Source of the DNA: Hymenobacter sp. 5317J-9
Lineage (GTDB): Bacteria > Bacteroidota > Bacteroidia > Cytophagales > Hymenobacteraceae
Reading direction: 5' to 3'
NCBI RefSeq assembly: GCF_022921075.1
Contig: NZ_CP095050.1
Location: 3,596,001-3,660,000 of the forward strand
Length of the DNA stretch: 64,000 bases
The notes beneath the pieces were generated by a model that was given only the letters and a program-made list of their open reading frames with translations, did no database searches and had not been told where the DNA came from. Shown one piece after another: positions 28,860-37,116 of the stretch (the stretch's first letter is position 1; every line of letters begins with the position of its first letter). The position numbers and the translations under genes are program-made.

Positions 28860-30128
28860 CTACATGGATTTATTGGCCACCTTCTGCTGCCCGGTCGGGT
28901 TCTCGGCCAGCGTGGTCAGGTCCACGTCCTCGAAGCCGAATTGGTGGGCCGGGTTGAAGCCCATGATTTTGTGGGCCGCTTTCAGCGTCTGGAGCAGGAT
29001 TTTGCGTTTGGTCGGCGTGCGCAGGGCGATGTGCAGCTGGTAGCTAATGCGCTTCTCGCTGCCGCTGCCGCCGAACTTGCCGCCGGTGTCGATGCCGGCC
29101 AGGCTCGGGTCGATGCCGTGGCCGCTGGTGTGGGCAATGTTGGCCTGGGTGTTCACCGAGTCGTAGGCCTTGTCGCTCATCTTGTTCTCGATGGGCACGA
29201 TTTCCCAGCCCGGCAGCGCTTTGCCCATCGCGTCGACGGCGAACTTGCTCACGAAGGCCTTGTCGGCATTTTCCACGCCGGCCAGCATTTCGTTCATGCT
29301 GCCCATCAGCTCGCGCTCGGCTGCTTTCTGTTTGTCAGCGTCGCCAAACTGGTCGAAATAGCCCTGCGGTATCTTGATGTGGTACTTCAGGTTGTACCCG
29401 TTGTCGAGGCCGGAGCTGTGGAAGCGCGGGATTTTGTTGCTGACCTCCGTCCACTTGCGCGTGCCCCAGTAGGGCGGGATGTCGTAGTATTTCTGCCCCG
29501 GCGTCCAGTCGCGGCCGTGCAGCAGGCACTCGCCGAACTTGGTGGGGCTGAGCGGGTCGTAGGCCGGCAAAATTTTGGCCTCGTCGCCCTTAAAATTGCG
29601 CCAGTCGTGGTGCAGGGCGTACTTCTCGGGCCGGGGCTTGGTCGTCACCAGGGCGCGCACCACCGTGGCGTCGAAGCTCTGGATGCTTTCCACGTAGTTT
29701 TTCGAGGCCAGCGAAAGCACCGAGAAGTAGTTGGCGAAGCCTTCGAGGTTGTAAGCCAGCGACTGCATGGCCATGTCGCCGTCGATGGACTCGTACCACT
29801 CTTCCATCTCGGTGTCAATCACCGGCTCGACGACGATTTTGCCGTCCTTCACGCTGCGCGCGAAGCAGCCTACGCGCGAGCCCAGCAGAAAATCCCGGGC
29901 CGTGGTGATGAGCTGCGGCTTGATGTGATTGTTGTAAATCAACTCCAGCATCTGCTGCGGCTGCAGGTTGTCTTTGCCCCAGGGCGCCACCTTCAGCCCG
30001 CCGCTGGTGAGCGGCGCGGCGCCAAAATTGACGTCCTGCGCTTTGTCGCTCTTGGTGAGCTCGACCAGGGCCTGCGCGCCGGGCAGGATGAAGAGACCGG
30101 CCCCTACTTCTTTGATGTCTCGTCTCAT
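28860..30128 (-). CDS. Phage portal protein
   Basis: The 422-aa protein is placed directly after the terminase pair and has portal-like features: a helical core with YNNHIKPQLITTARDFLLGSRVG, the YDIPPYWG wing-like segment, and a C-terminal half with KISYQLHIALRTPTKRKILLQTL-type helices. The portal forms the dodecameric DNA gate of the capsid and binds terminase. It begins four bases after the stop of the 101-aa gene. Confidence 0.75.
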   Translation of the reverse strand: MRRDIKEVGAGLFILPGAQALVELTKSDKAQDVNFGAAPLTSGGLKVAPWGKDNLQPQQMLELIYNNHIKPQLITTARDFLLGSRVGCFARSVKDGKIVVEPVIDTEMEEWYESIDGDMAMQSLAYNLEGFANYFSVLSLASKNYVESIQSFDATVVRALVTTKPRPEKYALHHDWRNFKGDEAKILPAYDPLSPTKFGECLLHGRDWTPGQKYYDIPPYWGTRKWTEVSNKIPRFHSSGLDNGYNLKYHIKIPQGYFDQFGDADKQKAAERELMGSMNEMLAGVENADKAFVSKFAVDAMGKALPGWEIVPIENKMSDKAYDSVNTQANIAHTSGHGIDPSLAGIDTGGKFGGSGSEKRISYQLHIALRTPTKRKILLQTLKAAHKIMGFNPAHQFGFEDVDLTTLAENPTGQQKVANKSM

Positions 30129-30132
30129 GGGC

Positions 30133-30438
30133 TTAGCCGTGCAGGATGCGCTGACCGTTGAAATGGGTCAGCAGGATGATTTTAAGCGAGAAAGGCTGAT
30201 TGTTTTGGCAGTTCACCAGCTGCAGCGTGCCCTTTTCCTTCACCTTGTAGCCAAAGGGGCGGGTGCTTGCGGTGCTTGGCCCGGTGCCCACGCCCGAGAG
30301 GCCGCCCTTGCGGACAGCCGCTTTGCTGCCCTTGGTGCCGCTCGTTTTGTAGTACTCCAGCGAAAAGGCGCGGCCCTGCCCGTTGGCTTCGTGCTGGTCG
30401 ATTTCGGCCAGCACCGTCCGTATGTGAATCCGTTGCAT
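30133..30438 (-). CDS. Small phage protein between terminase and portal
   Basis: The 101-aa protein (MQRIHIRTVLAEIDQHEANGQGRAFSLEYYKTSG) is unknown to me. It is beta-rich and basic, with KVKEKGTLQLVNCQNNQPFSLKI in the C-terminal half. It is four bases from the portal start, hence the same unit. A CGTCCTA element starts 34 bases ahead of its ATG. Confidence 0.6.
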   Translation of the reverse strand: MQRIHIRTVLAEIDQHEANGQGRAFSLEYYKTSGTKGSKAAVRKGGLSGVGTGPSTASTRPFGYKVKEKGTLQLVNCQNNQPFSLKIILLTHFNGQRILHG

Positions 30439-30471
30439 GGACTCAAATTGCCGTTTTCACCCCCCGGCGGG

Positions 30472-30478
30472 TAGGACG
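30472..30478 (-). promoter_or_regulatory. CGTCCTA late element, copy 2
   Basis: The minus strand reads TTATTTCCGTCCTACCC, starting 34 bases ahead of the ATG at 30438. Confidence 0.55.
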
Positions 30479-30660
30479 GAAATAAATTATTGCGTGCTTT
30501 TGACCTACGGCGCACGAAATCAGGCACAACGCCCGGCGGCGGGTCGATTTTTTATTGCGTGACGCACGCGAGAGAGCGCGCCCTTTAGCGTTCGGCAATT
30601 GCCAAAACGGCAATTTTGAGGAATATATGAAAGGGGGCTGCCCGTTGGACTATAACACAA

Positions 30661-30692
30661 AAACGGCCCTGACAACTACGCCAGGGCCGTTT
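30661..30692 (-). terminator. Terminator of the terminase unit
   Basis: An 11-bp perfect stem AAACGGCCCTG / CAGGGCCGTTT has a 10-base loop and T's on the minus strand. It lies about 45 bases past the terminase stop. Confidence 0.8.
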
Positions 30693-30738
30693 TTCGATAA
30701 CTACAGATGGCAATTGCCAGTCGGCTCAGCTGGCCATG

Positions 30739-32238
30739 CTAATCACGGCCCAGGAAGTACACGGGCTCGAAGCTTTGCGCCTGGCCGAAGAGGTGGCCGT
30801 ACTTACGATAAACGATGTTGTCAAAGCAGTCGCTGAGGTGAGTGGCCCGCTCCTGGTCAATGCTGCTCTTCTCGCTATTCTTGTTCTTGGTCCAGTCCGG
30901 ATTGATGGGGGACTGCTGAATGGAGATGATGAGGAACTTGCACTTGTTGCGGTTGAAGCGCATCACGGGCAGGCGCGGGTTGTTCTCGGCCAGCAGCTGG
31001 TTGATGGCGATGTGCTTGAGGCGGTGGTCGGGGTCGAGGCCCTGCACCATCATGGTCGACTTCCACCCCCGGGCCGCGAGGCCCTGCTGGATGGTTTGGT
31101 AGAGCGTTAAGTTCGAGCCCACCTGCTTGTTGTTGCCGTTGCGGTCACCGTAGAGCAGCAGTTCTTTGCGCTCGTGGCTCTCGTAGGTGTCGCAGAATTT
31201 GTCCACCAACGCATCGAGCACGGTAGTGCTGCTTTGCTTGACCCACAACGCATCGAGGGCGCGGAACTCATTGCCATGCTCCTGGCATACGATGACGGAA
31301 GTAAAGGCCGCGTTAAAGTCGAAGCTCAGCTCCAGTAAGCGTTTGGGGTCGCGGTCCGAGTCGATGCTGAGCGTGAGCCCGGTTTCTTCGTCGTGCACGT
31401 AAGTGTACGTTTTCCAAACGCCGTGCTTTTCCTCCGAGAAGCTGGGGTAGAACGAATTGGGCAGCTTGGTCAGGCGCTTATTCATCACCTCCACGTCCCA
31501 CTCCAGGGGGGTCATGCCGTTGCGCAGGTCACGCAGGTATTTCTCCCCCAGCACGTGCACGTTGTCGTAGGCCGTGGATTCGAGAAAAAAGTGGTTTCCG
31601 GGGTCTTCCTTGGCCAGGTCTTCGGTTTTGAACACCCACTGGCCCGAGGGCAGCCAGGGCACGGACGTGTAATCGCAGAAGGTTTGGTGGTGCTCGTCCT
31701 GGAAGCGGTAGATATTGCCCCGAATCATCGGGCGCAGGATTTTGTTGACGTGCTCCTCCTTCATCAGGGCCGACTCGTCGATGTGCCCAAAGTCGTAGTT
31801 GCCGCCGCGGGCCAGTTCGGCCCGGTCCATGCTCAGCAGCTGGATGGTGTAGCCGTTCAGGAACGAAATCACGTTTTCGTAATTGCTGGGCGGCTGGTAG
31901 GGCTTAATCCAGTCGGCCGGCGGCCGCTTGCCCTTCACGTAGTGCCCAAAGCCCGATTTTTGGTCGTACTCGCGCAGGCCGTGCGCCTGCCAGGCCCCTT
32001 CCATCGCCGGCAGCGTGTTGCTCAGCAGCTGCGTGTAAGTGAGGCCCGCCAGAAAGCCCTTGGCCCGGGCCAGGTAGTTCATCTGCACCCGCGTTTCGTG
32101 GCCGGCCACGGTGGTTTTGCCCGAGCCCCGGCCGCCCACGAAGCTGCGCCGCTTCTGCTTGGCGGCCAGAAATTGCCGCTGCTTCTCGTTGACGTAAACG
32201 CGCCGGCGCTCCTCCCGCTCGAAATTACTCCGCTTCAT
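30739..32238 (-). CDS. terL: Terminase large subunit
   Basis: The 499-aa packaging motor has an N-terminal ATPase with Walker A GGRGSGKTT near residue 37-45 and a Walker B-like DFGHIDESAL near 148-157. The C-terminal RuvC-like nuclease starts with LELSFDFNAAF near 305 and has later acidic segments (LYGDRNGNN, HLSDCFDNIVYR). Its ATG overlaps the end of the small subunit by 14 bases. It is a full-length terminase with no sign of decay, one reason to think the prophage is intact. Confidence 0.95.
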   Translation of the reverse strand: MKRSNFEREERRRVYVNEKQRQFLAAKQKRRSFVGGRGSGKTTVAGHETRVQMNYLARAKGFLAGLTYTQLLSNTLPAMEGAWQAHGLREYDQKSGFGHYVKGKRPPADWIKPYQPPSNYENVISFLNGYTIQLLSMDRAELARGGNYDFGHIDESALMKEEHVNKILRPMIRGNIYRFQDEHHQTFCDYTSVPWLPSGQWVFKTEDLAKEDPGNHFFLESTAYDNVHVLGEKYLRDLRNGMTPLEWDVEVMNKRLTKLPNSFYPSFSEEKHGVWKTYTYVHDEETGLTLSIDSDRDPKRLLELSFDFNAAFTSVIVCQEHGNEFRALDALWVKQSSTTVLDALVDKFCDTYESHERKELLLYGDRNGNNKQVGSNLTLYQTIQQGLAARGWKSTMMVQGLDPDHRLKHIAINQLLAENNPRLPVMRFNRNKCKFLIISIQQSPINPDWTKNKNSEKSSIDQERATHLSDCFDNIVYRKYGHLFGQAQSFEPVYFLGRD

Positions 32239-32740
32239 CGCTCACGTCCTCGTAATCGGTGTCCTCGGTCGATTCCTGCTCACGCAGCACGGCCGGGTCG
32301 GTGCTGAAGTCCATGGGCACCGGGATGAGGAAGGCCTTCGGGTCGAGCACCGTCTTTTCGGCCTCGAACAAGCCCAGCAGCTTGTCGGCGTTTTCCTGGG
32401 CGCGGATGGCCGCGCCGATGTCGCCGTTCTTGCGGGCCAGGTTGCCCAGCAGCTTGTAGTTCTCGTGCGAAATGACGCGCTGGCCCTTTTTATCGACCTC
32501 CTCAATCGAACCATAGAGCTTGATGCTCTCGCGCACGATGGCGTAGAGCTGCGGCTGGCTCAGCTCGTACTCCTTCTCCAGGGTGGCCAGCACCTGGTTG
32601 CGGCCGAAGCCCAGGCAGAGCAGGCCGTGGGCCTTGCGGTACTTGGCCAGCATCTCCAGCTCGTCGGGCTTGAGGTCGGCGCCGTCGACTAGGTGCGACC
32701 GGTATTTATCGAGCTTATCGCCCTTTCCAAGTTTCTTCAT
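32225..32740 (-). CDS. Probable terminase small subunit
   Basis: The 171-aa protein starts MKKLGKGDKLDKYRSHLVDG. It has an HTH-like helical region (CLGFGRNQVLATLEKEYELSQPQLYAIVRESI, about 45-80), then helices and an acidic tail (DTDYEDVSDEAE). Small terminases bind the packaging site through such a domain. Adjacency to and overlap with the large subunit support the call. A terminator-like hairpin ends with six T's directly against its start codon, so expression may be controlled there. Confidence 0.75.
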   Translation of the reverse strand: MKKLGKGDKLDKYRSHLVDGADLKPDELEMLAKYRKAHGLLCLGFGRNQVLATLEKEYELSQPQLYAIVRESIKLYGSIEEVDKKGQRVISHENYKLLGNLARKNGDIGAAIRAQENADKLLGLFEAEKTVLDPKAFLIPVPMDFSTDPAVLREQESTEDTDYEDVSDEAE

Positions 32741-32741
32741 A

Positions 32742-32774
32742 AAAAAGCGGGGTTGCCACCCAAGTAGCAACCCC
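32742..32774 (-). terminator. Terminator-like hairpin abutting the terminase start codon
   Basis: The stem GGGGTTGC / GCAACCCC has a 10-base loop. On the minus strand it is followed by GCTTTTTTATG, where the ATG is the small-terminase start. It lies between CGTCCTA copy 3 and the gene, so a transcript starting at that element would run through it. Confidence 0.65.
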
Positions 32775-32788
32775 ACTCAACGTGAACG

Positions 32789-32795
32789 TAGGACG
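32789..32795 (-). promoter_or_regulatory. CGTCCTA late element, copy 3
   Basis: The minus strand reads GCTAAATCACGTCCTACG, starting 49 bases ahead of the small-terminase ATG at 32740. Confidence 0.5.
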
Positions 32796-32875
32796 TGATT
32801 TAGCGCACGCCCTAGCCATCCTACTAAAATTTTATTTATATCATTAATATCGCATACACTTTTAAAACATTAAAA

Positions 32876-33271
32876 ATGAATGCTAAGCTCTTCTTTTGCA
32901 CTTGGCTTTTAGCCCTACTACACTACGGTTGTTATGCTCAGGCCCAATACAATTCGACAGGAAATTGGACTGAGTTTAAAACCCTGACCAATGGCTTGCA
33001 GGCGCGTTGCATTTGTTCCCGTGGCGGTAGTTCATATAACCATTACAGGGTCCAGTTCATGAACGTGGGTTCAGCAGCAGTGGCCTTTACCTACCAAGTC
33101 ACAGACAACACCAAGGTAACACCTTACAGCAAAGTCACCTTGTCCAATGGGGCTGTAACACCTCTCATTACATTGCAAACAAAATGCGGAAGTTTGAAAA
33201 GCCCTGATATATTCATTACCGCTTCACTCGTCCAAGCGGGCCTCAGACAAATATCGGCCACGAAGAGGTAA
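32876..33271 (+). CDS. Secreted small protein, opposite strand (moron candidate)
   Basis: The 131-aa protein begins with a signal peptide (MNAKLFFCTWLLALLHYGCYAQAQ) and continues as a probable beta-sandwich with three cysteines (CICSRGG, TKCGSLK). It is alone on the plus strand, behind an AT-rich upstream region with its own likely promoter, and of clearly lower GC than the phage genes. This suggests expression in the lysogen and export to periplasm or surface. No family recognised. Confidence 0.6.
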   Translation: MNAKLFFCTWLLALLHYGCYAQAQYNSTGNWTEFKTLTNGLQARCICSRGGSSYNHYRVQFMNVGSAAVAFTYQVTDNTKVTPYSKVTLSNGAVTPLITLQTKCGSLKSPDIFITASLVQAGLRQISATKR

Positions 33272-33360
33272 GCAAGCTTGCGCGCGAGCTTGTTGCTTGA
33301 ATAAAGTATATCTTCGCAACTCATTCATCGGAGTTGAGATGCCGATGCGTGGACTGATAG

Positions 33361-33388
33361 AAAAGCTCGGCCTTGCTGGGCTTTTCGC
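33361..33388 (-). terminator. Probable terminator after the 221-aa gene
   Basis: An imperfect stem AAAAGCTCGGC / GCTGGGCTTTT with a short loop ends in T's on the minus strand, just past the stop at 33392. It could also serve the plus-strand secreted-protein gene. Confidence 0.5.
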
Positions 33389-33391
33389 GTT

Positions 33392-34057
33392 TCAGAAAGG
33401 TGGCTCCTTGCTAACTGATGCTGGTTGCCGGCCGTCCATAAGCCCAAGCAAGTTTACCGCGTACGTGTAGGTGAGGCGAAAGCCCGCGCTGCGCTGAAAG
33501 GCTTCGGCCAACCGGTGGCCGATGGTCTGGGGCTGGTAAGTGTGCGCGCCCCGTGGGTGCGCCACAATGAACTCCCACAGTTCCTCAGGCCTTAGCTCGG
33601 GCGCTTCGTGGCTGAGCACCTGGGCCTGCACGTCGAGGGGCGTTCCCTCCGGCCCGCAGTAGTGGCGCAGCAGCTGCGGCGTGAAGTGGTTCACGTCGCC
33701 CCAGCGGCGCAGGCTGGCCTCCGTGGTGCTCACGAGGCCGGCGGCAATGCGTCCCCAGGGCGTGAGGTCGGGCTGCTCGTCGCCGCCTACCTCCACGAAG
33801 GCCCGCAGCTGCGTCATGGGGCAATTGCTCTGCTCAATTATCCACTCCAGTATTTCTTCGCTGGGCAGCTGCGGCGGCTGGGGCCGGCCCTGGCCATCGA
33901 GCAGGCTCAGGGGCTCCAAGCCGTAGGCAGCCAGCAGCTTGGCCGTTTGCACGTTGAAATGCCGCTGCTGGCCGACTACGGAGGCGAAGGCGTAATATCC
34001 CGGCTCGTCGAGGGTGCGCTTGCGCATCACCCGCTTTTTCTGGTCACCCTTCGGCAT
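33392..34057 (-). CDS. Hypothetical phage protein
   Basis: The 221-aa protein has a basic start (MPKGDQKKRVMRKRTLDEPGYYAF) and mostly helical sequence with many prolines. Its start overlaps the end of the RarA-like gene by 14 bases, so the two are coupled. I recognise no motif. The block it belongs to (DUF932 protein, RarA-like protein, this protein) looks like DNA-metabolism rather than structural genes. Confidence 0.55.
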   Translation of the reverse strand: MPKGDQKKRVMRKRTLDEPGYYAFASVVGQQRHFNVQTAKLLAAYGLEPLSLLDGQGRPQPPQLPSEEILEWIIEQSNCPMTQLRAFVEVGGDEQPDLTPWGRIAAGLVSTTEASLRRWGDVNHFTPQLLRHYCGPEGTPLDVQAQVLSHEAPELRPEELWEFIVAHPRGAHTYQPQTIGHRLAEAFQRSAGFRLTYTYAVNLLGLMDGRQPASVSKEPPF

Positions 34058-34697
34058 CGGGCGCGGCTTCGGCTTCGGGAAACAAGCTCAGCACTTTAAC
34101 CGGGGCGGGCGGCTCAGGCGGCGACTCGGGAGCGAACATCGACGGCGACGGGCTGCCCACGGCATCCATCGCCAATTGCCGGTACTCGTGTTCGCCGGGC
34201 ACGCTGCCCGAGTCGGCCAGCAGCGTGCCAGTAAAGAAAAAATGCCGCCACCCCCGGCCCAGCCGCCGGCCGCGCTCGTTATGCTTGTCAAGCGCAAAAT
34301 CCGGCACCTCCAGGTGCACGTGCTCGTGCCGCATCCAGTGGTAGAGCAGCGCGTGGTCGACCACGCGGCTCTTCGGGGCGCGGCAGAGCATGAGCACGGC
34401 GTGCGTGAGAAACAGGCGCTCGGGCTGGTTCTTGTCCTCCTTCTTGGTGGCCTGCAGCTTGTGGTGCTGGTAGAGGGCCTGAATCTCGGCCACGATGCCA
34501 GGCACGGCCAGGCCCACGTCTTCGCTGGCCATGATGCGCAGGCGTTTCCACACGTACTCTTGGTAGGAAGAGTTGAACAGCTCCACGGCCCAGTACATGG
34601 CCTCTTCCTCCATCCCGCGACGGATGCACTTCTGCAGGGCGCTCGATACTTCAAAGAAGTCGTACCCTTTCTTGGTTCTTAAATCGTACTTGCTCAC
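34044..34697 (-). CDS. Stand-alone RarA/MgsA C-terminal-like protein
   Basis: The 217-aa protein matches the helical C-terminal part of RarA/MgsA/WRNIP1 ATPases: YDFFEVSSALQKCIRRGMEEEAMYWAVELF and RLRIMASEDVGLAVP parallel the cellular SALhKSiRGSD..AALYWL and RRL...ASEDIGLADP signature. The AAA+ ATPase half is missing. The usual SIRGSDPDA is degenerate here (CIRRGMEEEA). In cells this region is the tetramerisation/collar part linked to stalled forks and SSB; a phage copy could act as a decoy or as a clamp-loader-like part. I start it at GTG 34697 because upstream in-frame sequence is atypical. Confidence 0.65.
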   Translation of the reverse strand: MSKYDLRTKKGYDFFEVSSALQKCIRRGMEEEAMYWAVELFNSSYQEYVWKRLRIMASEDVGLAVPGIVAEIQALYQHHKLQATKKEDKNQPERLFLTHAVLMLCRAPKSRVVDHALLYHWMRHEHVHLEVPDFALDKHNERGRRLGRGWRHFFFTGTLLADSGSVPGEHEYRQLAMDAVGSPSPSMFAPESPPEPPAPVKVLSLFPEAEAAPDAEG

Positions 34698-34776
34698 TTT
34701 AGTTATGGCAAAGGCGTAGCCAGGCCTCCGACCGCAGCGCGGCCGGAGACACCGGTACACGGTTAGTAATGAGGGA

Positions 34777-35931
34777 TTAGGCGCGCTGCATGTAAAACTG
34801 GTGCGCCTCGATGTGCCGGCCGATGATAAGGCCGCTGGGCGTGGTCTTCAGCGCCTCGGTGGTGTGGTTGTACAGGTCCCACAGGCTCCCATCGCCGAAG
34901 TTGGTTTGCTCGCGCAGCTCGCCGCGGATGATGCGCAGCTGGGCCTCGCTCACCACCGACTCGGAATAGAACAGCTCCCCGAGGATTTCGTGAATGAGGC
35001 GGGGGTTCACTTCCACCTGCTTCATCTTCTCCGAATCAAGCTGCAGCTTGCGGTAGTGCTCCTCGAGGCGGTCGGCGGCCTTGCCGAGCATGGTATTGAG
35101 TTCCTGCACCAGGTTGCCGTTGTGCATGGCCAGGGCCTTAAAGTCGCCGGCGAACATGAGGTTCGAGCAGACAATCACCCGCGAGCCGCCCACAACGCCC
35201 ACCTGCATGCTCTTATCGTAGCTGTTGCGGAAGCCCAAGCACATATCCTGCTCGCCGTTGTGGCCGGCCACCGTCAGGTGGCCAAACATCTGTTGCCCCT
35301 TCCGATTTTCCTGGTAGCGCTCATCCTTCACCTGCAGCCCGCACTTGTCGAGTTGCTCCTTCACGGCGTTAATCAGGTCGAGGTGGCTCAGCGGCGAGTA
35401 CGTTTTCGTACTCGCCGGCACCGCTGCGCTCAGAATGAGGTCCAGCGCTTCCGAGCGGAAGGCCTGGCGCTCCGGAGCACTTACCGGGTGCACCGGCTCC
35501 GGAGCCACGTCGCGCACGACGGCGGCATCGAGAATGCTCTGGGCCTCCGCCAGGGTTTCGTTGGCGAGGTCTTCGTCGGTGGGCTCGGGCAGCTCTACGC
35601 GCTCTGGCTGCTCGATGCGCGGCTGCTGAGCCGCAAATTCGGTTTCGGCCTGGTGCATGCCGGCCACGCTGTCGAGCACGGCGGGCTGCTCAGCTACGGG
35701 CACCACCTGGGCAGCCTTGCGGCCGCGGCGGGTGGCCAGCTTGGTCAGGGCCTCAGCGGCCAGTTCGTCGCGCAGCGTGTCGAGCGTCTTCCCGAGCTTG
35801 CTGCCGGCAGGCAGGTTGGCCTCGCTCCCGTACTGGCCGTTAATGTAGTCCAGCAGCAGGTCGAGCTTCTGGGCGGTGGTTTCGGCTGCCAGGGCAGTCT
35901 TAATGGCGGCGGTTGCGGTTACTTTTTTCAT
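34777..35931 (-). CDS. DUF932 family phage/plasmid protein
   Basis: The 384-aa protein has a variable N-terminal part (about 1-165, with a basic RRGRKAAQ patch) and a DUF932-type C-terminal domain with LCLGFRNSYDKSMQVGVVGGSRVIVCSNLMFAGD. DUF932 proteins are widespread in phages and plasmids near replication genes, and their activity is unknown. ATG 35931 is preceded by an AT-rich 140-base region shared with the divergent gene at 36075. Confidence 0.78.
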   Translation of the reverse strand: MKKVTATAAIKTALAAETTAQKLDLLLDYINGQYGSEANLPAGSKLGKTLDTLRDELAAEALTKLATRRGRKAAQVVPVAEQPAVLDSVAGMHQAETEFAAQQPRIEQPERVELPEPTDEDLANETLAEAQSILDAAVVRDVAPEPVHPVSAPERQAFRSEALDLILSAAVPASTKTYSPLSHLDLINAVKEQLDKCGLQVKDERYQENRKGQQMFGHLTVAGHNGEQDMCLGFRNSYDKSMQVGVVGGSRVIVCSNLMFAGDFKALAMHNGNLVQELNTMLGKAADRLEEHYRKLQLDSEKMKQVEVNPRLIHEILGELFYSESVVSEAQLRIIRGELREQTNFGDGSLWDLYNHTTEALKTTPSGLIIGRHIEAHQFYMQRA

Positions 35932-36074
35932 GGTTGTTTGAGATGTGTAAGTGGTGAACTGATGATGCAAAATTCTTCATACAGAACCAGTTACAGAAAC
36001 CAAACAGCCTTTATTTTCTAATAAAATTCTGGCAAAAAAGCCGCTTGCAGCCCGCCAGGGCCGTATTTTTAGCC

Positions 36075-36443
36075 ATGCCCCAAATCCAGCTGAAGACCGT
36101 GCATGACGGCGGCGTGAGTTTCATCTGGCTCTATAGCCCACTGCCAGGGCGCCAGCTCTACGAAGTGCGAAACACGCTGCTGCGCACGGAGGGAGTGCGC
36201 GTGATATGGCAAGGGAAGTTGGCCAGCGTAAAGGAGTACCAGGCGCTGCACTGGGTCGAGCCACAGCACAACGCCAATGGCGGTACCGGTATCGGGTACC
36301 GCGACTACCAGGTACTGCAGGGCTCCGGCTTCGAGGGCTACAGGTCGGCCGTGGAATCGCTCTACTCGGCCGTGGTGGCCATGCTGCCCAAGGGTGCAGC
36401 CGTCGGCGACGCTGAGGTGATTGTGGCCCGGCAATTAAAGTAA
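36075..36443 (+). CDS. Hypothetical protein, divergent single gene
   Basis: The 122-aa protein (MPQIQLKTVHDGGVSFIWLYSPLPGRQLYEVRNTLL) looks soluble and mixed alpha/beta. I do not recognise it. It lies on the plus strand, divergent from the DUF932 gene. A GTATTTTTA segment just before the ATG could be a -7-like element with a very short leader. A perfect palindromic terminator follows the stop. Confidence 0.55.
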   Translation: MPQIQLKTVHDGGVSFIWLYSPLPGRQLYEVRNTLLRTEGVRVIWQGKLASVKEYQALHWVEPQHNANGGTGIGYRDYQVLQGSGFEGYRSAVESLYSAVVAMLPKGAAVGDAEVIVARQLK

Positions 36444-36476
36444 AAAAAGGCCCCGCAGCTGCGGGGCCTTTTTTTA
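36441..36476. terminator. Perfect palindromic bidirectional terminator
   Basis: A 36-base perfect palindrome has seven A's, a GGCCCCGC stem, AGCT at the centre, then GCGGGGCC and seven T's. It serves both convergent genes, 36075-36443 and 36474-37070. Confidence 0.92.
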
Positions 36477-37070
36477 CTTTAATTTATCAATAGCTTCTTT
36501 TATCAAAACACGGTCGGCATAGTCTTGCATTACCGCCCAATGCTTAAAGCCATAATATGTGAGCACAGATCCGACTAGGATTGAAATAACACAGCCTATT
36601 TTCAATAACCTTTCTTGTCGTGTTTCAAAGGCGAGAAGGTCAATTTTACCTGCTAGCTCCGCGCTGATTATATCAAGTTCGTATCCTCCGTCATCCACTA
36701 TTTCGCGATTAGCAGACATCTTTTTAAATAGTTCTTGGGCCTCTGGCGAGAAGTTTTTACCAGCATAAAGTCCTACCGGATTGTTATCTGTCGTCCGCAC
36801 TGAAATAAGCTCTTTCTCCAACTCTCCTAACTGAATTCCCATAATATCCGCTGCCTCGCTTTTTATGGCCGCCATTCTTTTCAGGACACCCTCCCTATAT
36901 TTTGCGCTTTTGACCTGGAAAACTGCTACGTCAGTTTGAACAGTGATTAGCTGCTTACCAATAGCTGTCAAGAACTTGTAAGCGTAAGCAGCAGTGCCAA
37001 AAATGATTATCAGGCCAGCAAAAGCCATGAATTTGTAAAGGCTTTCCGTTGGTAAACTAGTGACGTCCAT
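36474..37070 (-). CDS. AT-rich membrane coiled-coil protein (moron candidate)
   Basis: The 198-aa protein has a membrane helix near residues 10-32 (LYKFMAFAGLIIIFGTAAYAYKFL), a helical charged middle (about 35-150) and a second helix near 160-180 (IGCVISILVGSVLTYYGF), with both ends likely on the same side. Its GC is far below the phage average. It is isolated between two strong terminators, the second directly against its start codon. This fits a later-acquired accessory gene, for example for superinfection exclusion, but no function is shown. Confidence 0.6.
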   Translation of the reverse strand: MDVTSLPTESLYKFMAFAGLIIIFGTAAYAYKFLTAIGKQLITVQTDVAVFQVKSAKYREGVLKRMAAIKSEAADIMGIQLGELEKELISVRTTDNNPVGLYAGKNFSPEAQELFKKMSANREIVDDGGYELDIISAELAGKIDLLAFETRQERLLKIGCVISILVGSVLTYYGFKHWAVMQDYADRVLIKEAIDKLK

Positions 37071-37079
37071 AGAAGAAAA

Positions 37080-37110
37080 GGGGTTGATATTCTGCGTGAA
37101 TATCAACCCC
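37080..37110. terminator. Terminator directly upstream of the 198-aa membrane protein
   Basis: A perfect 13-bp stem GGGGTTGATATTC / GAATATCAACCCC has a 5-base loop. On the minus strand it is followed by TTTTCTTCT and then the ATG at 37070. It ends the glycosyltransferase operon. Confidence 0.85.
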
Positions 37111-37116
37111 TTTTCT

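Larger units (their letters stand above)
30439..30738. other. 300-base noncoding region rich in repeated motifs
   Basis: No gene is supported here. From left to right on the plus strand it holds CGTCCTA copy 2 (30472), TTATTGCGTG (30487-30496), TTTATTGCGTGA (30551-30562), a palindrome GGCAATTGCC (30594-30603) that is part of the hairpin AATTGCC-AAAAC-GGCAATT, the terminase terminator (30661-30692) and a second GGCAATTGCC (30709-30718). The TTATTGCGTG motif recurs at the early control region, and GGCAATTGCC at 48860. Confidence 0.7.
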
